DNA of 8,031 nucleotides from an uncultured bacterium (GCA_937912185.1 CALDOH010000040.1:1-8031), one strand, 5' to 3'; positions 1-5,369 are shown, numbered from the stretch's first letter. The notes: a model not told the origin generated them from the sequence alone. Numbers and translations: made by a program.

Positions 1-193
1 ATGGGAGCTGGCTAAGACGCCAGCAGCTAAAGAAGAATTAAGGGTAATACTAGAAACACTAGCAGCTCATCTTTATAAAATAGCACTATCCCTTGAACCT
101 TTTATGCCAAAAATGTCTAAAGAAATAATAAGGATATTAACTGAGGATAAAATCAAAAAACCAGAACAGCCTTTGTTTCCTAGACTACAGTAG
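1..193 (+). CDS. metG: Methionyl-tRNA synthetase, C-terminal end (5' truncated by window edge)
   Basis: Only the last 63 residues are present, read from position 2 to the TAG at 191-193. They begin WELAKTPAAKEELRVIL and end KKPEQPLFPRLQ. This matches the close of the helical anticodon-binding domain of class I MetRS: a 'P-W-x-L-A-K' segment, a helix with L-x-x-L-x-x-I-A-L, the LEPFMPKMSKEI segment corresponding to 'L-x-P-F-M-P-x-T-S-x-K-I', and a final 'xPLFPR'. MetRS attaches methionine to tRNA-Met in the cytoplasm. The protein stops straight after the LFPR motif, so no C-terminal EMAP/tRNA-binding extension is present. The catalytic HIGH and KMSKS motifs lie outside the window. The gene ends 64 bp before cvpA. 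The family call rests on C-terminal motifs only. Confidence 0.85.
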   Translation, partial: WELAKTPAAKEELRVILETLAAHLYKIALSLEPFMPKMSKEIIRILTEDKIKKPEQPLFPRLQ

Positions 194-202
194 TGGGAAT
201 TG

Positions 203-228
203 TTGACTTACACATTTTGAGCTATAAT
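203..228 (+). promoter_or_regulatory. Weak candidate promoter upstream of cvpA
   Basis: A perfect -10 hexamer TATAAT lies at 223-228, 30 bp before the cvpA start. The best -35 match is TTGACT at 203-208, but the spacer is only 14 bp. A 17-bp spacer would use TTGTTG at 200-205, a poorer hexamer. The site lies in the 64-bp metG-cvpA gap, the right place for a promoter serving cvpA-tatD. The short spacer keeps confidence low, and read-through from metG is an alternative. Confidence 0.4.
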
Positions 229-257
229 AGGATTGATTATTATATTAAAATAAACAC

Positions 258-776
258 ATGAATGTTTTTGACATCATTTTACTGGTTATTGTTCTGATTT
301 TTGTCTGGAAGGGATTTAGAGCTGGACTTGTTGGAGCTATTGGTGGCTTTATCGGTATCCTTGTAGCTATTTGGGCTGGTTCTCATTATATGCAGCAAGC
401 TGGCGAGTGGATAATGAAAATAGCTGATTTTGATAATGAAGCTCTAGCTGCTATTATTGGTTTTGCTGCTATTTTTATTGTGGTCAATATTGTCTTTAGT
501 ATTATCATCGGTATTATCAATAGAATTTTTCATATCATTCCTTTTATTGATTTGGTAAACAAACTTTTAGGAGCAATTGTTGGTGTGGTTGGTGGTGCTC
601 TAGCAGCCGCAGCAGTAGTATATCTAATGTCCTTGTTTTCTATCAGTGACACAATCAACAATAATATTACTGAGTCCCAAATAGCACCAAAGGCTATGAC
701 TATAGCTACGGTGGTAAAACCACTTATCCCAGGAACTATAAAAGAACTTAAATCTATTTTTGAAAATGTTAATTGA
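258..776 (+). CDS. cvpA: CvpA family membrane protein
   Basis: A 172-residue protein that is mostly hydrophobic. It has about four membrane segments (roughly residues 3-20, 25-45, 60-88 and 100-126) and a short polar C-terminal tail. The start MNVFDIILLVIVLIFVWKGF, followed by RAGLVGAIGG, and the later 'IPFIDLVNKLLGAIVGVVGG' are the family's signature: an N-terminal helix with a K/R-G-(F/x)-R-x-G turn, then a glycine-rich helix after the 'N-x-x-L/G' turn. CvpA proteins (PF02674) are inner-membrane proteins linked to colicin V export and to envelope stress or division phenotypes; their biochemical role is not settled. The start is ATG with no Shine-Dalgarno sequence, in an A-rich context (AAATAAACAC before ATG). 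The 3' end overlaps tatD by 11 bp, suggesting translational coupling. UGA is used as the stop. Confidence 0.85.
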   Translation: MNVFDIILLVIVLIFVWKGFRAGLVGAIGGFIGILVAIWAGSHYMQQAGEWIMKIADFDNEALAAIIGFAAIFIVVNIVFSIIIGIINRIFHIIPFIDLVNKLLGAIVGVVGGALAAAAVVYLMSLFSISDTINNNITESQIAPKAMTIATVVKPLIPGTIKELKSIFENVN

Positions 777-1578
777 TTCACATTGTCATCTAAATTTCAA
801 AGCATATAAAGACGACCTGTCAGAAGTGATAGGTCGTTGTCATCAAGCTGGCATGAAAGTCATCAATGTCGGTGCGGCTTTGGTCAGTAGTGACAAAGCA
901 GTAGAGTTAGCGATAGCCAATGATAATATGTACGCTGCTCTGGGCCTTCATCCTATTCACGTCTATGATGAAAAGTTTAACCTAGTTGCTTTTCAAGATT
1001 TGATTGATAATAACAAAGACAGGGTTGTGGCCATTGGCGAAACTGGCCTTGATTATTTTCATCTGTGGCAATGTTTAGAAAAGGGTGCAGGCTCAATAGA
1101 AGAAGTAAAGAAAAAACAAAAGGAAGTTTTTGTCTCTCATATCAAATTGGCTCTAGACAATGACCTACCTTTAATAGTCCATGGTCGCAATGGCAAAGAA
1201 GACAAGACAGCCTATCAGGATATATACAATACTTTGAAAGAGGCTGGTGCAAAAAAAGGCGTGATTCATTGTTATGGGGGCGATATTGCCGAGGCCAAAA
1301 AATTTGTAGCATTAGGTTTTCACCTAGGCTTTACGGGCATTGTCACATTTGACAAAACGGGTGTTTTGGAGGAAATTGTAAAGTGGATACCAACCGACAA
1401 AATGTTGATAGAAACTGATGCTCCGTATCTATCTCCAGAGCCATATCGCGGTAAGCGTAATGAACCAATCTATGTTCGTCATGTGGCTGAGAAAGTTGCT
1501 GAGATTAAAGGCTTGTCAGTTGAAGAAGTAATTGAGATTAGTGGTAATAATGCCATAGAATTATTTAATTTGAAATAG
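766..1578 (+). CDS. tatD: TatD family metal-dependent hydrolase (DNase)
   Basis: A 270-residue TIM-barrel hydrolase of the amidohydrolase superfamily (PF01026). Visible metal ligands, numbered from ATG 766, are the N-terminal H-x-H (H6 and H8 in MLIDSHCHLN), E92 in GETGLDYF, H139 in IVHGRN, H168 in VIHCYGGD, and D218 in IETDAPYLSPEPYRGKRNEP. Every ligand of the family's two-metal site is therefore present. TatD proteins act as cytoplasmic 3'-5' exonucleases on DNA and RNA and are linked to repair and quality control. Length is normal (about 260 residues). An in-frame TTG at 760 would add two residues, but family members usually begin M-L/I-I/F-D-x-H-x-H, so ATG 766 is chosen. The gene overlaps cvpA by 11 bp. 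A metG-tatD neighbourhood is common in bacteria. Residues around 103-115 (CLEKGAGSIEEVKKK) are a short family-variable insertion after the Glu motif. Confidence 0.93.
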   Translation: MLIDSHCHLNFKAYKDDLSEVIGRCHQAGMKVINVGAALVSSDKAVELAIANDNMYAALGLHPIHVYDEKFNLVAFQDLIDNNKDRVVAIGETGLDYFHLWQCLEKGAGSIEEVKKKQKEVFVSHIKLALDNDLPLIVHGRNGKEDKTAYQDIYNTLKEAGAKKGVIHCYGGDIAEAKKFVALGFHLGFTGIVTFDKTGVLEEIVKWIPTDKMLIETDAPYLSPEPYRGKRNEPIYVRHVAEKVAEIKGLSVEEVIEISGNNAIELFNLK

Positions 1579-1582
1579 TGAT

Positions 1583-1665
1583 TGTCATCTCGAGCGTAGT
1601 CGAGAGATCTAATGTATAGATTTCTCCCTGCCTGCCGGCAGGCAGGCACTTCGGTCGAAATGACA
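1583..1665. repeat. 83-bp palindromic intergenic element R1 carrying a 20-bp nested palindrome
   Basis: An imperfect inverted repeat bounded by TGTCATCTCGAG on the left and TCGAAATGACA on the right, with inner arms AGAGATCT and AGATTTCTC. It is the reverse complement of element R3 (5370-5432): without the insert the two align at 59 of 63 positions. The extra 20 bp, 1627-1646, are the perfect palindrome CCTGCCTGCCGGCAGGCAGG. The element starts 4 bp after the tatD stop and ends 12 bp before the preferred start of the next gene, so it fills the gap. It looks like a non-autonomous, MITE- or REP-like repeat; no transposase is nearby. Confidence 0.85.
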
Positions 1666-1677
1666 AAGTATAATAAT

Positions 1678-2013
1678 ATGTCCTTGATAGACGATAGAGA
1701 AGAAGATTATCGTTTTGCTCAATTTACTCCCGAGCAAATTTTAGCAAGTTATTTGAATGGTTTTGAGGCTGGAGATTTTGGTATCTTGGATGATATTAAA
1801 TCAGCTATGCATCAGGAGATTGCCTTGGCGCTGATCAGGGCTGGTAAGTCAAAATTACTTTTGGAAAATTTTCTTAAGTTTAAAGATCTAGATCGTCAGC
1901 AATTATTTGAAGAATTGATCAAGGCTGGAGACAATGTAGTAGCTCAAGAGTATGCTGAGCATTTTCCCGACGTAGATTTTAAAAATATAGGAAAGTTTAT
2001 AGATTCAATATAA
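1678..2013 (+). CDS. Small helical-repeat protein of unknown function
   Basis: A 111-residue protein from ATG 1678. Residues about 43-69 and 70-97 form two copies of a 28-residue helical unit. They align as AMHQEIALALIRAGKSKLLL and DLDRQQLFEELIKAGDNVVA, with IRAG at 53-56 and IKAG at 81-84. This resembles the 'LD-x-x-x-(I/L)-A-x-x-LIEAG' solenoid repeats I associate with larger CPR proteins; that link is recalled, not searched. The N-terminal 40 residues are acidic and predicted helical (TPEQILASYLNGFEAGDF). No catalytic motif, signal peptide or membrane segment is seen. The frame is open upstream to ATG 1612, but that extension is encoded by palindrome R1 (it gives LPACRQAG) and is not expected to be native; ATG 1660 lies on the element's edge. 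There is no Shine-Dalgarno sequence; the start sits in AGTATAATAAT-ATG. A scaffold or protein-binding role is a guess. Confidence 0.7.
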   Translation: MSLIDDREEDYRFAQFTPEQILASYLNGFEAGDFGILDDIKSAMHQEIALALIRAGKSKLLLENFLKFKDLDRQQLFEELIKAGDNVVAQEYAEHFPDVDFKNIGKFIDSI

Positions 2014-2026
2014 AGTAATTAACATC

Positions 2027-2115
2027 GTCATTGCGAGCGTTGAGCGTAGCGAGGCGCGCGGCAATCTAAGATACTATAGATTGCTTCGTCGTCGTAAACT
2101 CCTTCTCGCAATGAC
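2027..2115. repeat. 89-bp palindromic intergenic element R2
   Basis: Outer arms are GTCATTGCGAG (2027-2037) and CTCGCAATGAC (2105-2115), an exact 11-bp inverted repeat. Inner arms GCAATCTA and TAGATTGC flank a short centre (AGATACTA). The middle of each arm is unmatched, and the left one carries the internal repetition GAGCGTTGAGCGTAGCGAG. The layout is that of R1, R3 and R4 (GTCAT end, arm, AATCTA, centre, mirror image) with different arm sequence. It starts 13 bp after the preceding stop and ends 14 bp before the rmuC ATG. GTCATTGCGAG-type palindromes are known from many unrelated bacterial genomes. Confidence 0.82.
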
Positions 2116-2129
2116 ATTAGTATAAACAT

Positions 2130-3173
2130 ATGGAATATTTAAACACAATTTTAATTATCATCGCTTTTGGGATTGTTATTTGGTTGATGATAAAAAATAA
2201 GCAACCAGAAGAAGTCAAAGAAGACAAGGCCATGTTGATGCTCCAACAACAAATGGCAGATTTGAAAAATCAATTGGGTGAAAAAATTGATAATACTACT
2301 CAACACAGCGCCAAGATGTTGCAAAGTCAGTTTATAGAGACTAGCCGTATTTCCAAAGAGATGACAGAAAAACTTTTGAAACTGGAAGAGACCAACAAAC
2401 AAGTAATTGGCTTTACTGATCAATTGCAAAATTTGGAAAAAGTATTAACTAATGCCAAGACTCGTGGTAATCTTGGTGAAGCCAGTTTGGAACTTATTTT
2501 ATCAAATATATTGCCACCTCAATCATATGAAATGCAGTATCATTTCAAAAATGGTGAAGCAGTTGATGCGGTAGTAAAAATAAAAGATAAGATCCTACCA
2601 GTCGATGCTAAATTTTCTTTGGAAAACTATAGGCGTATTATTGATGAAAAAGACAAGGGTAAAAAAGAAGTTCTAGAAAAAGAATTTAAAAATGATTTGA
2701 AAAAGAGGATTGACGAAACTAGTAAGTATATTCGTCCCAATGAATCTACCCTAGATTTTGCTTTTATGTTTATTCCAGCTGAAGGAATATATTATGACCT
2801 ACTTATCAATGAAGTCGGTGCTGTTAAGGTAAATACACGGTCTTTGATAGATTATGCCTTTAATGAAAAAAAAGTAATAATCGTTTCTCCTACTACTTTT
2901 GCAGCTTATCTACAGACAGTACTTCAGGGCTTGAAGGCATTGCAGATAGAGGAATCTGCTAAAGAAATCAGGAAAAATGTTGAAAAATTACAAGCCCATA
3001 TGTTGGCGTATGCTGACTATCAGAAAAAGCTGGGAAATCAGCTTTCTACAGTAACCAATACCTATAATTTTTCTAATAAAGAATTTAAAAAAATTGATAA
3101 AGATATATTGAAGATTAGTGGTCAGGGTGGAGATTTAGAGCTAGAAGATGTGGAGAGACCAAGAATTGAATAA
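2130..3173 (+). CDS. rmuC: RmuC family DNA recombination protein
   Basis: A 347-residue protein. It has one N-terminal membrane helix (about residues 4-22), a charged coiled-coil segment (about 25-110) and the RmuC core domain (PF02646, about 105-305). Core motifs are RGNLGEASLELIL (112-124; family 'R-G-x-x-G-E-x-x-L'), LPVDAKFSLENYRR (156-169; the 'P-x-D-A-K-F-P/S-L' motif with D159 and K161), FMFIPAEGIYYDLL (about 211-224) and VSPTTFAAYLQTV (252-264). RmuC limits recombination at inverted repeats in E. coli and has a PD-(D/E)XK-like nuclease core, though activity is poorly characterised. The predicted layout is a membrane-anchored coiled coil with the core in the cytoplasm, as usual in the family. 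The ATG has no Shine-Dalgarno sequence (AGTATAAACAT-ATG) and lies 14 bp from the end of palindrome R2. The acidic tail (GGDLELEDVERPRIE) is not part of the domain. Confidence 0.92.
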   Translation: MEYLNTILIIIAFGIVIWLMIKNKQPEEVKEDKAMLMLQQQMADLKNQLGEKIDNTTQHSAKMLQSQFIETSRISKEMTEKLLKLEETNKQVIGFTDQLQNLEKVLTNAKTRGNLGEASLELILSNILPPQSYEMQYHFKNGEAVDAVVKIKDKILPVDAKFSLENYRRIIDEKDKGKKEVLEKEFKNDLKKRIDETSKYIRPNESTLDFAFMFIPAEGIYYDLLINEVGAVKVNTRSLIDYAFNEKKVIIVSPTTFAAYLQTVLQGLKALQIEESAKEIRKNVEKLQAHMLAYADYQKKLGNQLSTVTNTYNFSNKEFKKIDKDILKISGQGGDLELEDVERPRIE

Positions 3174-3177
3174 AAAG

Positions 3178-3197
3178 ATCCTAAGTTTGTCGAAGGA
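3178..3197. repeat. Possible degenerate remnant of a palindromic repeat arm
   Basis: The 20 bases ATCCTAAGTTTGTCGAAGGA resemble the TCCTGAGCTTGTCGAAGGA arm that recurs in intergenic palindromes of many bacteria, differing mainly at two positions. No matching second arm is seen here, so this would be a solo or decayed copy just after the rmuC stop. The comparison sequence is recalled, not looked up. Confidence 0.35.
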
Positions 3198-3204
3198 AAA
3201 AGAA

Positions 3205-3242
3205 AAAGAGTCTGGATTCCAGTGAGGGAATACAGACTCTTT
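3205..3242 (-). terminator. Intrinsic terminator-like hairpin for the minus-strand operon (possibly bidirectional)
   Basis: A perfect 10-bp stem, AAAGAGTCTG (3205-3214) with CAGACTCTTT (3233-3242), continues after one G-A mismatch with ATTCC/GGAAT and closes on the 6-base loop AGTGAG. Read on the minus strand, the stem is followed by TTTCTTTTTCC, a T-rich tail suited to Rho-independent termination of the genes at 3281-3989. On the plus strand only a few T residues follow, so termination of rmuC here would be weaker. It sits between convergent genes, where a shared terminator is expected. Confidence 0.65.
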
Positions 3243-3280
3243 GACAATCCTGGCGCTAGAGATAGCTCGTATCTCTGGTG

Positions 3281-3523
3281 TTAGGACTGCCGATTGATCA
3301 AGACAAACTTGATCGCTGGCGATAGGCGTGGCTGATCCATGAAGCCACGGATTACGCGACCGGTGACAGTAGCCACAGATATGTGAAGACCATCATCAGA
3401 GACCTCTTTGACCACAAAGGGGCCACCTTCCCTGATAAATCCAGCAGGACGATGATTGTCCTGGGCGTGGATAACCATGTCGTTGATCTGGGGTTTAGTT
3501 TTGGGAGGACTTGCGTAGGACAT
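3281..3523 (-). CDS. GC-rich small protein of unknown function
   Basis: An 80-residue protein that I do not recognise as a named family. ATG at 3523-3521 is preceded, 6 nt upstream, by a good Shine-Dalgarno sequence (AAAGGA, plus-strand 3530-3535), which supports a real gene. It is soluble, with a proline- and lysine-bearing N terminus (MSYASPPKTKPQ) and then alternating hydrophobic residues and turns (GFIREGGPFVVKEV, then SDDGLHISVATVTGRVIRGF). That pattern would fit a small beta-barrel of SH3/KOW type; this is only an impression from residue patterning. Base composition is about 50-55% GC, against roughly 35-40% in neighbours, with more G- or C-ending codons. It is the second gene of a minus-strand pair, 55 bp after the membrane protein gene, and is followed by a terminator-like hairpin. 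A plus-strand frame at 3383-3616 overlaps it but lacks support. Confidence 0.65.
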   Translation of the reverse strand: MSYASPPKTKPQINDMVIHAQDNHRPAGFIREGGPFVVKEVSDDGLHISVATVTGRVIRGFMDQPRLSPAIKFVLINRQS

Positions 3524-3529
3524 TCCGAT

Positions 3530-3535
3530 TCCTTT
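3530..3535 (-). promoter_or_regulatory. Shine-Dalgarno sequence of the 80-residue unknown gene
   Basis: On the minus strand AAAGGA ends 6 nt before the ATG at 3523-3521. It supports both the gene's reality and its start, and stands out because most plus-strand genes here have no such site. Confidence 0.65.
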
Positions 3536-3578
3536 CGTTCAGTCGGTGTTTTTGTTCCTCTGTCAGAGTCTTTTGATT

Positions 3579-3989
3579 CTACTCCTTTAGTAGGGGATCT
3601 AGGATACGAATTGTGAAAAAGGCAGTGCTTAGCAATTGAGTGAGACCAAGCAAGTAAGCCACTTTCAAATTCAGGGTATTCTTTCGAGCTAGTTGTCTGA
3701 TGGAAGGGTCAGCTAGGTAAATAGTAGTAACAATACATATAATGAATATATATATCATATTATCCGTGATTTGATCTTTTGGAGTGGTGTTTAGTAGCCC
3801 TAGAAGCAAACCAAGTACAACTCCGTGTAAGATTATCCATTCGTCTTTAGCAATAAGTACATATAAGACAAAGACTGCTAGTAAGAGGTGGCGCCAAGCA
3901 ACTATTTGATAAATATCTCCTAGACAAGCTGAAATGGTGAATATGGCTAGAAAGGTCATAAAAACCATTTGGAAAAGAAGTTTTCCCAT
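3579..3989 (-). CDS. Small multi-spanning membrane protein, unknown (MreD-like in topology)
   Basis: A 136-residue, very hydrophobic protein with about five membrane segments (about residues 4-22, 30-46, 50-67, 78-96 and 112-131) and short polar links (RHLLL, NTTPKDQITDN, DPSIRQLARKNTLN). The start is set at ATG 3989-3987 because AAGGAG lies 6 nt upstream; the frame is open to a TTG at 4013 but that start has no support. Length, segment count and a 'GVVLGLLLGLLN' loop-helix resemble MreD-type proteins, yet no diagnostic motif is seen, so the function stays open. It is the first gene of a minus-strand pair with the 80-residue unknown. It has its own promoter (4062-4091) divergent from the ATP synthase operon, and a leader of about 65 nt with a possible SD-masking structure. 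Confidence 0.72.
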   Translation of the reverse strand: MGKLLFQMVFMTFLAIFTISACLGDIYQIVAWRHLLLAVFVLYVLIAKDEWIILHGVVLGLLLGLLNTTPKDQITDNMIYIFIICIVTTIYLADPSIRQLARKNTLNLKVAYLLGLTQLLSTAFFTIRILDPLLKE

Positions 3990-3995
3990 GATCAT

Positions 3996-4001
3996 CTCCT
4001 T
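3996..4001 (-). promoter_or_regulatory. Strong Shine-Dalgarno sequence deciding the membrane protein start
   Basis: AAGGAG on the minus strand ends 6 nt before ATG 3989-3987, selecting that codon over the upstream TTG at 4013. An exact complement (CTCCTT, plus-strand 4021-4026) lies 19 nt upstream in the same leader, so the site could be masked by pairing. Confidence 0.75.
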
Positions 4002-4017
4002 GACAATGAACAAGTTT

Positions 4018-4046
4018 GCAAAGGAGGGGTTTTAGCCCATCTTTGC
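4018..4046 (-). other. Hairpin in the 5' leader of the minus-strand operon
   Basis: GCAAAG (4018-4023) and CTTTGC (4041-4046) form a 6-bp stem. After a 2x2 mismatch, GGG (4026-4028) and CCC (4036-4038) extend it around a 7-base loop. It lies between the predicted transcription start (about 4055) and the membrane protein ATG. In the transcript the downstream arm contains CTCCUU, which could instead pair with the Shine-Dalgarno sequence, giving two exclusive folds. This is inferred from base pairing only. Confidence 0.4.
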
Positions 4047-4061
4047 GCGAGTGAATACGAT

Positions 4062-4091
4062 AATATAATACTTTTGAGGGTTTTTTGTCAA
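4062..4091 (-). promoter_or_regulatory. Sigma70-type promoter for the minus-strand operon
   Basis: On the minus strand a perfect -35 TTGACA (plus-strand 4086-4091) is followed after 18 bp by TATATT (4062-4067), a five-of-six -10 match. Transcription would start near 4055, leaving a leader of about 65 nt before the membrane protein gene. It is back to back with the ATP synthase promoter, with about 40 bp between the two -35 hexamers. Confidence 0.7.
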
Positions 4092-4130
4092 TATAAACTA
4101 TTTTAAAGCATTATTTTTTTTAAAAAAGTA

Positions 4131-4159
4131 TTGACTTTTCTATGTTTTACATATATAAT
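4131..4159 (+). promoter_or_regulatory. Sigma70-type promoter for the ATP synthase operon
   Basis: TTGACT (4131-4136), a 17-bp spacer and a perfect TATAAT (4154-4159) make the best promoter in the window. The predicted start near 4166 leaves a leader of only about 22 nt before the first gene's ATG, with no Shine-Dalgarno sequence. The run of A and T upstream (4101-4127) could serve as an UP element. Confidence 0.8.
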
Positions 4160-4187
4160 GTAGCCGCTTTTTGTTTATTATAAATTT

Positions 4188-4490
4188 ATGTCACCACTGG
4201 AAAATAGTAAAAAAAACAAGGATAAAAATGAGTGGCTCAGACAAGGAATGATGATGTTTGCCGAATCAACCGGTTGGATTGCCTTTCCCGTCATAGGAGC
4301 TCTGTATTTGGGAAGATGGTTAGATGAAAAGCAAGGCACAGAACCATTATACTTTCTTAGTATTACGGCTGCAGCCTTTATCATTTCTTCTGTGGGAATA
4401 GGTATCACAGGAGTAAAATATATGAAACAAATTGAAAAGGAAGAAGATTTAAAGAAAAAAGACGAAAATGAGTCAAGAGATAAACAATAA
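4188..4490 (+). CDS. atpZ: AtpZ/AtpI-family F1Fo ATP synthase accessory protein
   Basis: A 100-residue protein with two membrane helices (about residues 21-42 and 54-76). The link between them, LGRWLDEKQGTEP, matches the 'G-x-x-L-D-x-x-x-G-T-x-P' signature of the ATPase_gene1 family (PF09527). The N terminus (KKNKDKNEW) and C terminus (EKEEDLKKKDENESRDKQ) are highly charged and probably cytoplasmic. Such proteins open many bacterial atp operons and are thought to help c-ring assembly or handle Mg2+; the exact role is debated. It is the first gene after the promoter at 4131-4159 and overlaps atpB by 23 bp, implying coupled translation. The ATG has no Shine-Dalgarno sequence and a very short leader. 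No separate classical AtpI is present, so this gene may do both jobs (inference). Confidence 0.83.
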   Translation: MSPLENSKKNKDKNEWLRQGMMMFAESTGWIAFPVIGALYLGRWLDEKQGTEPLYFLSITAAAFIISSVGIGITGVKYMKQIEKEEDLKKKDENESRDKQ

Positions 4491-5364
4491 TTCAGATATA
4501 GATCATGCGATAGAAGCGGAAGTAATTCACGCTGAAGATATCTTGCACGAAGACGCCCTTGACGCTGGTCATGAAGGTGAGGCTCATGGCGAACACGAAC
4601 ACACTCTATTTGCTGAACCAGTATTTAATATTGGCGAGTTTAATATAACCAATTCACTGATTACCTCTTGGGTAGCAGTGTTTTTGATTATAATCTTGTC
4701 CTTTGTCATTCGGGCTAAAAATGCTCGACTACCTTCAAAGTTTCAGAGCTTTATGGAATTGGTGATAAATGGTGCTTTGGATATGATGGATTTGGTGACC
4801 AATGACCGAGAAAGATCCAAAAAAGTTTTTCCAGTAGTATTTTCAATTTTTATTTTTATTTTGATAAACAACTGGCTGGGTCTTATCCCTGGGATCGGAT
4901 CAATCACCTATGATGGTACGGCAATTTTTCGTGGTGGTACTGCCGATTTAAATACTACTTTAGCCTTAGGATTGTTTTCTGTAGTAGCAGCCAATGTATT
5001 TGGTGTGATGGTAGTCGGTGGTTGGAATTATTTTAATAAGTTTATAAACATAAAATCTTTGATCGAGATTCCCAAGAAGATTGGTAAAGAGCCTACCATA
5101 ATTTTGGTCAACCCAATAAATTTCTTTGTTGGTTTGATTGAGATTGTGTCCGAAGTAGCTAAAGTGGCCTCACTATCATTTAGGTTGTTTGGTAACGTAT
5201 TTGCTGGCGAAGTTTTAATTGCTTCAATTACAGCATTGGTAGCTTACTTGGTGCCACTACCATTTATGTTTTTAGAAATTATAGTTGGTATTGTCCAAGC
5301 ACTTATCTTTGCTGTACTTACTTTGGTATACTTTACCATTGCCGCTACCTCACACGAGCATTAA
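4468..5364 (+). CDS. atpB: ATP synthase Fo subunit a
   Basis: A 298-residue membrane subunit forming the proton half-channels against the c-ring. The essential stator arginine is R239 in LSFRLFGNVFAGE (E. coli R210 in LSLRLFGN), with N243 and E248 in the same motif. Q277 in GIVQALIF matches E. coli Q252. NNWLGLIPG, following the second membrane helix, is the family's 'N-L-x-G-L-x-P' turn. Membrane segments lie at about 65-83, 119-140, 163-186, 213-245 and 250-292. The N terminus (residues 13-45) is unusual: seven histidines among many Asp and Glu residues. The protein ends in SHEH. The 23-bp overlap with atpZ suggests translational coupling; there is no clear Shine-Dalgarno sequence. Palindrome R3 begins 5 bp after the stop. 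Confidence 0.96.
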   Translation: MSQEINNNSDIDHAIEAEVIHAEDILHEDALDAGHEGEAHGEHEHTLFAEPVFNIGEFNITNSLITSWVAVFLIIILSFVIRAKNARLPSKFQSFMELVINGALDMMDLVTNDRERSKKVFPVVFSIFIFILINNWLGLIPGIGSITYDGTAIFRGGTADLNTTLALGLFSVVAANVFGVMVVGGWNYFNKFINIKSLIEIPKKIGKEPTIILVNPINFFVGLIEIVSEVAKVASLSFRLFGNVFAGEVLIASITALVAYLVPLPFMFLEIIVGIVQALIFAVLTLVYFTIAATSHEH

Positions 5365-5369
5365 TTTTT

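Noticed and set aside
774..776. UGA of cvpA read as glycine (genetic code 25, Gracilibacteria-like)
   Set aside because: No other gene here has an in-frame UGA, and the cvpA stop coincides with a normal overlap with tatD. The standard code fits.
530..781. Minus-strand frame inside cvpA
   Set aside because: It is a shadow of cvpA on the opposite strand with no start signal and no recognisable motif.
2151..2429. Minus-strand frame antisense to the rmuC coiled coil
   Set aside because: It arises from the reverse complement of Lys/Glu/Gln-rich coding sequence, giving a Phe/Leu-rich pseudo-protein without a start signal.
3383..3616. Plus-strand 77-residue frame opposite the GC-rich gene
   Set aside because: It has no ribosome site, runs antisense to the better-supported 80-residue gene, and its protein shows no domain-like pattern. 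The GC-rich stretch simply has fewer stops.
4178..4408. Minus-strand frame over atpZ
   Set aside because: It is antisense to a membrane protein with clear family motifs; there is no promoter or ribosome site for it.
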